This document shows positions 1 through 5,010 of a stretch of DNA of 7,916 nt, piece by piece; the stretch's first letter is position 1; each line of letters opens with the position of its first letter. The stretch covers positions 1-7,916 of the forward strand of contig JACCSF010000205.1 in the NCBI GenBank assembly GCA_013813135.1, in the 5' to 3' direction. The position numbers and the translations under genes were made by a program. This DNA is from Thermoleophilaceae bacterium (GTDB lineage Bacteria; Actinomycetota; Thermoleophilia; Solirubrobacterales; Thermoleophilaceae). The notes beneath the pieces were generated by a model. The model worked only from the letters and a program-made list of their open reading frames with translations. It ran no database searches and was not told where the DNA came from.

Positions 1-318
1 GGAAGCGGGCCGCGCCACCGCTACGAGGTGCTGACCCCGCCGCTGCCGGGCCTGCGCGCCGAGGTCTCGCTGCACAGCCTCGCGGCGGGCGCCTCAACGG
101 CCGAGCCGGACGAGCGGCCCATGCACGAGCCCGGCAGCCGCGAGACGGCCGTGGTGGTGGATGGCCGCGTGCGCTTCGTGTGCGGCGGCCATACCCACGA
201 GCTCGAGAGCGGAGACGCGGTGACCTTCGATGCCGACCTGCCCCACCACTTCGAGAACCCCGGGGACGGCGCCGCGTGCTTCTACGCGGTCGTCGCCGCC
301 GGTCTACGCAGGAGCTGA
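1..318 (+). CDS. Cupin-domain protein, probably XRE-family regulator (C-terminal part)
   Basis: The frame is open from base 1 to the TGA at 316-318, giving 105 visible residues; the N-terminus is outside the window. The visible part is a single small beta-barrel cupin domain: a stretch reading RYEVLTPPLPG, then HEPGSRETAVVVDGRV, then a turn-rich segment around ESGDAVTFDADLPHHFENPG near the end. Cupins that open with a 'Y-E-x-L-T-P' strand and end the protein like this are typical of HTH_XRE + Cupin_2 transcription factors, where the cupin senses a small ligand and the N-terminal helix-turn-helix binds DNA. The DNA-binding half cannot be seen, so the regulator call is inference; a stand-alone cupin is the alternative. 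The stop is only 3 bases before the leuC start and the last codons contain the leuC ribosome binding site, so the gene is probably co-transcribed with leuC. Confidence 0.75.
   Translation, partial: GSGPRHRYEVLTPPLPGLRAEVSLHSLAAGASTAEPDERPMHEPGSRETAVVVDGRVRFVCGGHTHELESGDAVTFDADLPHHFENPGDGAACFYAVVAAGLRRS
310..314 (+). promoter_or_regulatory. Ribosome binding site of leuC
   Basis: AGGAG lies 7 bases before the ATG at 322 and sits inside the last two sense codons of the upstream cupin gene. It supports the ATG at 322 as the leuC start, although this gives a 14-residue, poorly conserved N-terminal extension before the conserved LFDKIWDAH. Confidence 0.7.
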
Positions 319-321
319 ACG

Positions 322-1719
322 ATGCCGAAGAATAAGAACCGCGAGCGGGCGGCGGCCGCGGGCCCTCGATCTCTGTTCGACAAGATCTGGGACGCGCACG
401 AGGTGGCGGAGAGCCTCCTGTACATCGACCTCCATCTGGTCCACGAGGTCACCTCGCCGCAGGCGTTCGAGTCGCTGCGCCTGGCGGAGCGGCCGGTGCG
501 CCGGCCCGACCGCACGCTCGCCACGGCCGACCACAACGTTCCCACCGACGGATCGACCGCGGCGGCGCAGATCCGCGACCGCCTGTCGCGCGTGCAGGTG
601 GAGACGCTCGAGGACAACTGCCGCGAGTTCGGCGTGCCGATCCACTCGATCGGCTCTGCGCGCCAGGGCATCGTGCACGTGATCGGTCCCGAGCTGGGCG
701 TGACCCAGCCGGGCATGACGATCGTCTGCGGCGACTCCCACACCTCCACGCACGGCGCCTTCGGCGCACTAGCGTTCGGCATCGGCACGAGCGAGGTCGA
801 GCACGTGCTCGCCACGCAGACCCTGCAGCAGCGCAAGCCCAGGTCGATGCGCATCCGCTACCGGGGAGAGCTCGGCTTCGGCGTGACCGCCAAGGACCTG
901 ATCCTCGGCACAATCGGGCGGATCGGCGTCGCCGGCGGCGTGGGGCACGTGATCGAGTACGCCGGGCCGGCCATCGAGGGCCTCTCGATGGAGGGCCGCA
1001 TGACCGTCTGCAACATGACGATCGAGGCCGGCGGCCGCGCCGGGATGATCGCACCGGACGACACGACGTTCGAATGGGTCGAGGGGCGCGAGGCGGCGCC
1101 CGACCCGCTGCCGCTCGACGAGTGGCGCACACTGGGCACCGACGAGGGCGCCGGGTTCGACACAGAGGTGGAGATCGACGCGTCGCGACTGTCCCCCCAG
1201 GTCACCTGGGGCACGAACCCGGGGATGGTCACGGACGTCACGTCGGCGGTTCCCGAGCCACGCGACGAGGGTGAGGAGCGGGCGCTGGAGTACATGGGGC
1301 TCGCCGCCGGCACGCCGATGCGGGAGATCGCGCTCGACCGGGTGTTCATCGGCTCCTGCACCAACTCCCGCATCGGCGACCTGCGCGAGGCGGCCGAGGT
1401 GGTGCGCGGGCGCCGCGTGGCATCGTCCGTCGAGGCGATGGTCGTGCCGGGTTCTCAGCAGGTGAAGACTCAGGCCGAGGCCGAAGGGCTGGACGAGGTG
1501 TTCCGTGCCGCCGGCTTCGACTGGCGCTCGGCGGGCTGCTCGATGTGCCTCGGGATGAACCCGGACATCGCGGCTCCCGGCGAGCGCGTCGCGTCGACAT
1601 CGAACCGCAACTTCGAGGGACGCCAGGGCCGCGGCGCCCGCTCGCACCTCGTCAGCCCGAAGATGGCGGCCGCGGCGGCAATCGAGGGCCACTTCGTCGA
1701 CATCAGGGGGTGGGAGTGA
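322..1719 (+). CDS. leuC: 3-isopropylmalate dehydratase, large subunit
   Basis: LeuC pairs with LeuD to isomerise 2-isopropylmalate to 3-isopropylmalate through isopropylmaleate in leucine synthesis, using a [4Fe-4S] cluster in the cytoplasm. The protein has 465 residues, as usual for the family. The three cluster ligands are visible: C346 in IGSCTNSR and C406/C409 in GCSMCLGMNPD, almost the same numbers as in E. coli LeuC. Other aconitase-fold signatures are ATADHNVPTD (67-76), CGDSHTSTHGAFGALAFGIG (136-155), GVTAKDLIL (187-195) and SNRNFEGRQGRG (427-438). The segment between KIWDAHEV and LLYIDLHLVHEV is a few residues shorter than in the E. coli protein, and the usual R of YIDRHL is L. The start is supported by an AGGAG site. 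The stop overlaps the leuD start by one base (TGATG), so the subunits are probably translationally coupled. The same enzyme family can also isomerise citramalate, which matters because a citramalate synthase gene lies downstream. Confidence 0.97.
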   Translation: MPKNKNRERAAAAGPRSLFDKIWDAHEVAESLLYIDLHLVHEVTSPQAFESLRLAERPVRRPDRTLATADHNVPTDGSTAAAQIRDRLSRVQVETLEDNCREFGVPIHSIGSARQGIVHVIGPELGVTQPGMTIVCGDSHTSTHGAFGALAFGIGTSEVEHVLATQTLQQRKPRSMRIRYRGELGFGVTAKDLILGTIGRIGVAGGVGHVIEYAGPAIEGLSMEGRMTVCNMTIEAGGRAGMIAPDDTTFEWVEGREAAPDPLPLDEWRTLGTDEGAGFDTEVEIDASRLSPQVTWGTNPGMVTDVTSAVPEPRDEGEERALEYMGLAAGTPMREIALDRVFIGSCTNSRIGDLREAAEVVRGRRVASSVEAMVVPGSQQVKTQAEAEGLDEVFRAAGFDWRSAGCSMCLGMNPDIAAPGERVASTSNRNFEGRQGRGARSHLVSPKMAAAAAIEGHFVDIRGWE

Positions 1720-2282
1720 TGGAGCCGGTGCGCGTCATCGAGGGCCAGGTGTCCGTACTCGACCGCAGCGACGTCGACACCGACCAGATCATCCCCAAGC
1801 AGTTCCTCAAGCGGGTGGAGCGCACCGGCTTTGGCGAGTTCGTCTTCCACGACTGGTCCAAGGAGCCCGGCTGGGATCTGCCCAGCAACCCGATCCTGGC
1901 GGCCGGCCGCAACTTCGGCTGCGGCTCCTCGCGCGAGCACGCGCCCTGGGCGCTCGAGGACTACGGCTTCCGCGCCATCGTGGCTCCCAGCTTCGCCGAC
2001 ATCTTCTTCAACAACTGCACGAAGATCGGCCTGCTCCCGGTAGTCCTGTCCGAGGCCGACGTCAAGGAGCTGATGGCCGCCGGCCACGCCCGCATCGACC
2101 TCGAGGAGCAGGAGGTGTCCTTCGCGGGGAGGCAGGTCGCGTTCGAGATCGACCCGGAGATCGCACGGCGCCTGCTCGAGGGACTGGACGACATCGGCGT
2201 CACGCTCCAGCAGTCCGACGCGATCGAGCGCTACGAGGCCCAGCGGGAACGCAGCGGCCCGGTCACCAACACGCTCGCATGA
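1719..2282 (+). CDS. leuD: 3-isopropylmalate dehydratase, small subunit
   Basis: LeuD is the swivelling small subunit that completes the active site of isopropylmalate isomerase with LeuC. The 187 residues are slightly fewer than in E. coli LeuD. Recognisable elements are the entry strand DRSDVDTDQIIPKQFLKRV (15-33), GFGEFVFHDW (37-46), and the substrate-binding loop AAGRNFGCGSSREHAPWAL (61-79), followed by the APSFADIFFNNCTKIGLLPV block (89-108). The ATG at 1719 was chosen because it overlaps the leuC TGA (TGATG), has AGGGGG 8 bases upstream at 1705-1710, and gives the usual N-terminus (MEPVRVIEGQVSVLDR). The frame is open further upstream inside leuC but without conservation. The TGA stop overlaps an ATG (ATGA) that begins the broken methyltransferase gene, so that gene once formed part of the same operon. 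Confidence 0.97.
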   Translation: MEPVRVIEGQVSVLDRSDVDTDQIIPKQFLKRVERTGFGEFVFHDWSKEPGWDLPSNPILAAGRNFGCGSSREHAPWALEDYGFRAIVAPSFADIFFNNCTKIGLLPVVLSEADVKELMAAGHARIDLEEQEVSFAGRQVAFEIDPEIARRLLEGLDDIGVTLQQSDAIERYEAQRERSGPVTNTLA

Positions 2283-2771
2283 CGGGCCGCGACTGGGACG
2301 CGGCCAGCTACGACCGGGTCTCGAACCGCAGGTCGAGATGGCCGAGGCCGTGCTCGAGCGGCTGCCGCTGCGGGGCGACGAGACCGTGGTCTGCGCGAGC
2401 CTGACCGAGCTGGCGCTCGACCAGCCGGTCGACGCCGCTTTCTCCAACGCCGTCTTCCATTGGATCGCCGATCACGAGCGCCTCTTCGAACGTCTCTTCG
2501 CGGCGCTGCGGGCGGGCGGACGGCTGGTGGCCCAGTGCGGCGGCAAGGGGAACATCGACGCGTTCCGCCGGCTCGCCGACGAGGTAGCCGGCGAGCCGCC
2601 CTACGCCGACCACATGTGCTCGAGTTCGCCCGCACGGTCTGCCTCGGCAACCACCTCGAGGCGCTGCCGGAGGAGCTGCGCGGGCGCTACGCCGAGGAGG
2701 TCGTGCGCGGCTTGGGCGAGCCGCTCGTGCTCGAGTACGTGCGGCTGAACATCGATGCCAAGCGGCCGTGA
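2279..2771 (+). pseudogene. Broken trans-aconitate methyltransferase-like gene (two frame changes, core deleted)
   Basis: An ATG overlapping the leuD stop (ATGA) begins MTGRDWDAASYDRVSN, the usual opening of this methyltransferase group. One base is then missing near 2325 and homology continues in another frame (QVEMAEAVLERLPLRGDETV). The SAM-binding motif I that should follow (D-x-G-C-G-x-G) and roughly 45 residues are absent: the text jumps directly to VCASLTELALDQPVDAAFSN, then AVFHWIADHERLFERLFAAL and GGRLVAQCGGKGNI. Around 2612-2617 the frame changes again after EPPYADH, with a further missing block, and ends as LEFARTVCLGNHL ... YVRLNIDAKRP, stop TGA at 2769-2771. Only about 164 codons remain of an expected 250 or so. 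All three + frames are used, while the neighbouring genes are intact. Relatives methylate trans-aconitate (E. coli Tam) or, in yeast (Tmt1), also 3-isopropylmalate. No active enzyme can be expected. A misassembly is the alternative but explains the two large losses poorly. Confidence 0.85.
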
Positions 2772-2887
2772 GCGTTATTTTCGGCCACCCCGGGCTGCCC
2801 GACCTGCAGGTGGCGAACGGGACCGAGGCCTTCACGTCCGACGTGGGCGGCGCGATCCTGGGCGCCGGCTGGCGGGTCGCGGCTTCA
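2768..2887 (+). other. Short coding-like fragment, unrecognised, possible gene remnant
   Basis: A GTG overlapping the methyltransferase TGA (GTGA at 2768-2771) opens a frame beginning MSVIFGHPGLPDLQVANGTE and continuing through GWRVAASN. For about 40 codons the third positions are mostly G or C and the residues look protein-like. After about 2880 the codon pattern breaks down (QRNTRARAHGAPP), and the frame runs on without meaning into leuB. I do not recognise a family. It may be the 5' end of a gene truncated when the methyltransferase decayed, or chance. The end given here is where the coding signature fades, not a stop codon. Confidence 0.25.
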
Positions 2888-2974
2888 AACCAGCGCAATA
2901 CCCGCGCACGCGCCCACGGCGCACCGCCCGAGCGGGAGCATGGCGGCACTGCGGCCGGCGGGAGACGGCTTGAC

Positions 2975-3010
2975 CCGGCCGCCTCGGGCTTTCGAGCCCG
3001 GGGCGGTCGG
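2975..3010 (+). terminator. Strong hairpin with TTCG loop upstream of leuB
   Basis: Bases 2975-2990 and 2995-3010 pair over 16 positions with no mismatch and two G-T wobbles (2984/3001 and 2978/3007), closing a TTCG tetraloop at 2991-2994. It lies outside any confident gene, 35 bases before the leuB ATG. No T-tract follows (AGTCATCACAGC). High-GC actinobacteria often use such U-less hairpins as terminators, so it may end the leuCD transcript; it could instead be an RNA element or operator acting on leuB. No leader peptide with leucine or isoleucine codon runs and no T-box signature were seen next to it. Confidence 0.55.
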
Positions 3011-3030
3011 AGTCATCACAGCGCGCGCGC

Positions 3031-3036
3031 TAGCGT
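3031..3036 (+). promoter_or_regulatory. Possible -10 element of a leuB promoter
   Basis: TAGCGT fits the actinobacterial -10 pattern TANNNT and ends 9 bases before the leuB ATG. That would put the transcript start at or within a few bases of the start codon. The absence of a convincing Shine-Dalgarno sequence before leuB fits a leaderless or near-leaderless mRNA. There is no good -35 at the usual distance, so the call rests on position and a loose consensus only. Confidence 0.3.
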
Positions 3037-3045
3037 GCCGGGCCG

Positions 3046-4068
3046 ATGGCACACCGCATCGTCACGCTCCCCGGCGACGGGATCGGCCCCGAGATCATGG
3101 CCGCCGCGGAGCAGGTGCTGGGCGAGCTGGGCGACTTTCAGCTCGAGGAGCAGCTCGTGGGCGGCGCCTCGATCGACGCCCACGGCACCGCGCTCACCGA
3201 CGAGGTGCTCGATGCCTGCCGCGGCGCGGATGCGGCGCTGCTGGCTGCCGTCGGCGGTCCCAAGTGGGACACCACCGACCCGGCCAAGCCGCGTCCCGAG
3301 CAGGGGCTGCTCGGGCTGCGCAAGGGCCTCGGGTTGTTCGCCAACCTGCGGCCCGTGCGCCCGAGCCCGGCGCTGCTGGATTCGAGCCCGCTCAAGCGCG
3401 AGCTGATCGAGGACACCGACCTGCTCGTCGTGCGCGAGCTGACCGGCGGCATCTACTTCGGCGAGCGCGGCCTCAACGGCGACACCGCCTACGACACCTG
3501 CGTGTACTCCGAGGCCGAGGTCGAGCGGATCGCGCGCGTGGGATTCGAACTCGCCCGCAGGAAGGTGACGAGCGTGGACAAGGCGAACATCCTCGAGACG
3601 TCGCGGCTGTGGCGCAAGGTGGTCGATCGCGTGGGCGCGGGCGAGGACACCCCGCTCGAGCACATGCTCGTCGACAACGCGGCGATGCAGCTCGTCTCCC
3701 GCCCGGCGGAGTTCGACGTGATCCTGACCGAGAACATGTTCGGCGACATCCTCAGCGACGAGGCGGCCATGCTCACCGGCTCGCTCGGGATGCTGCCGAG
3801 CGCCTCGCTCGGCGACGGCTCCGGCCCCGGCCTGTTCGAGCCGGTGCACGGCTCGGCGCCCGACATAGCCGGCACAGGGACCGCCAACCCGCTCGCCATG
3901 TTCGGCTCGGTGGCGCTGATGCTGCGCCACGGACTCGCTATGGAGAACGAGGCGACTGCCCTAGAATCCGCCGTCGATCGCGCGCTCGGGGACGGCCTCC
4001 GGACTCCGGACCTGGGCGGCGATGCCACCACAGAGGCCGCCACCCGGGCGGTCGTCGCGAACCTTTAG
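3046..4068 (+). CDS. leuB: 3-isopropylmalate dehydrogenase
   Basis: LeuB oxidises and decarboxylates 3-isopropylmalate to 2-oxoisocaproate with NAD+, the third leucine-specific step. The 340-residue protein matches the shorter actinobacterial form. Residues that can be aligned to the well-studied Thermus enzyme are present: R92 and R102 in LRKGLGLFANLRP (91-103), R130 and Y137 in RELTGGIYFGE (130-140), K179 in VDKANILE, D210 in LVDN, and D234/D238 in MFGDILSDEA. The NAD-binding segment HGSAPDIAGTGTANP (268-282) has T where many relatives have K and I. The ATG at 3046 gives the standard start MAHRIVTLPGDGIGPEI. Unlike its neighbours it is separated from the upstream gene by about 274 bases holding a hairpin and a possible -10, so it may head its own transcript. 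The family also accepts beta-methylmalate, giving 2-oxobutyrate, which links it to the downstream citramalate synthase. Confidence 0.97.
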   Translation: MAHRIVTLPGDGIGPEIMAAAEQVLGELGDFQLEEQLVGGASIDAHGTALTDEVLDACRGADAALLAAVGGPKWDTTDPAKPRPEQGLLGLRKGLGLFANLRPVRPSPALLDSSPLKRELIEDTDLLVVRELTGGIYFGERGLNGDTAYDTCVYSEAEVERIARVGFELARRKVTSVDKANILETSRLWRKVVDRVGAGEDTPLEHMLVDNAAMQLVSRPAEFDVILTENMFGDILSDEAAMLTGSLGMLPSASLGDGSGPGLFEPVHGSAPDIAGTGTANPLAMFGSVALMLRHGLAMENEATALESAVDRALGDGLRTPDLGGDATTEAATRAVVANL

Positions 4069-4071
4069 GAG
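4067..4071 (+). promoter_or_regulatory. Ribosome binding site of ilvE
   Basis: AGGAG overlaps the last two bases of the leuB TAG stop and lies 6 bases before the GTG at 4078. It fixes the ilvE start, which otherwise lacks an ATG, and ties ilvE translation to the end of leuB. Confidence 0.7.
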
Positions 4072-4077
4072 CAGTAC

Positions 4078-5010
4078 GTGAACACCGCCGACCTCATCTG
4101 GCTGAACGGGGAGTTCGTCGCCTGGGAGGACGCGAAGGTACACGTACTCACGCACGCCTTGCACTACGGCACGGGCGTCTTCGAGGGCATCCGCGCCTAC
4201 GAGACCGAGCGCGGCCCTGCGGTGTTCCGCCATCAGGACCACATCAAGCGCCTCGAGGCGTCGGCGAAGCTCTACTACATGGAGCTGCCCTTCTCGAAGG
4301 CGCAGTTCCGCGAGGCCACCCACGAGCTGATTGGCCGCAACGGCTTCAAGAGCTGCTACGTACGGCCGCTCGTCTGGCGCGGCTACGGCCCAATGGGCCT
4401 CAACCCGCTCGACAACCCGGTGGAGGCGATGGTGGCGGTGTGGGAGTGGGGCGCCTACCTCGGCGAGGAGGGCAAGCGCGACGGCGTTCGCGCGCGCGTG
4501 TCTTCCTACCGGCGGATCTCAGCCGACTCGCTGATCCCGCATTCGAAGGCGTCGGGGCAGTACCTCAACTCGGTGCTCGCGAAGATCGAGTCGACCAAGG
4601 CCGGCTACGAGGAGGCGATCCTGCTCGACGACAAGGGCCGCGTCTCCGAGGGCACGGGCGAGAACGTGTTCGTCGTGAAGGAGGGCGTGATCTACACGCC
4701 GCCGCAGACCGCGGGCATCCTGGACGGCATCAACCGCAAGTCGTGCATCCAGATCGCGCGCGACCTCGGCTTCGAGCTGATCGAGCGCGACATCGCACGC
4801 GCCGAGCTGGCGCTGGCCGACGAGGTCTTCCTGACCGGCACCGCCGCGGAGCTGACGCCGCTGCGGGAGATCGACGACATTCAGATCGGCGAGGGGATCC
4901 CCGGACCGATCACGCGCCAGATCCAGCAGCTCTTCGACGACGCCCTGCACGGCCGCGCGGCGCAGTACGCGGAGTGGCTGGATCTCGTACCTGTGCCGTC
5001 CCAGACGTGA
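4078..5010 (+). CDS. ilvE: Branched-chain amino acid aminotransferase (class IV PLP)
   Basis: IlvE transfers an amino group from glutamate to the 2-oxo acids of leucine, isoleucine and valine, the last step of all three pathways. The 310 residues match the E. coli-type IlvE. Visible signatures are VHVLTHALHYGTGVFEGIRA (21-40), the PLP Schiff-base lysine K157 in SLIPHSKASGQYLNS, GRVSEGTGENVFVV (187-200) with the conserved E191, and the cofactor phosphate region LTGTAAELTPL (252-262). The HALHYG...FEGIRAY opening favours the branched-chain subgroup over D-amino acid transaminase or aminodeoxychorismate lyase. The start is GTG with AGGAG 6 bases upstream overlapping the leuB stop. Its own stop TGA overlaps the GTG of the citramalate synthase gene (GTGA). 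It is therefore probably transcribed with leuB and cimA. Substrate preference within the branched-chain group cannot be read from the sequence. Confidence 0.95.
   Translation: MNTADLIWLNGEFVAWEDAKVHVLTHALHYGTGVFEGIRAYETERGPAVFRHQDHIKRLEASAKLYYMELPFSKAQFREATHELIGRNGFKSCYVRPLVWRGYGPMGLNPLDNPVEAMVAVWEWGAYLGEEGKRDGVRARVSSYRRISADSLIPHSKASGQYLNSVLAKIESTKAGYEEAILLDDKGRVSEGTGENVFVVKEGVIYTPPQTAGILDGINRKSCIQIARDLGFELIERDIARAELALADEVFLTGTAAELTPLREIDDIQIGEGIPGPITRQIQQLFDDALHGRAAQYAEWLDLVPVPSQT

Noticed and set aside
769..1692. Long open frame on the - strand opposite leuC, and similar antisense frames elsewhere
   Set aside because: Composition is H/R/A-rich, mirroring the codon bias of leuC; no recognisable domain is present and leuC is clearly the real gene.
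2755..2973. Possible leader peptide ending just before the leuB hairpin
   Set aside because: At 72 codons it lacks runs of Leu, Ile or Val codons, has poor codon bias for this genome and overlaps the methyltransferase end; its stop position looks like coincidence.
2986..3000. tRNA-like T-arm (GGGCTTTCGAGCCC)
   Set aside because: The loop size is wrong for a T-arm, there is no matching acceptor, D or anticodon arm, and the pairing belongs to the longer hairpin.
3962..3967. TAGAAT, a good -10 match near the end of leuB
   Set aside because: It lies in leuB coding sequence with no -35-like element 16-18 bases upstream, and ilvE already has a Shine-Dalgarno overlapping the leuB stop, as expected for readthrough from leuB.
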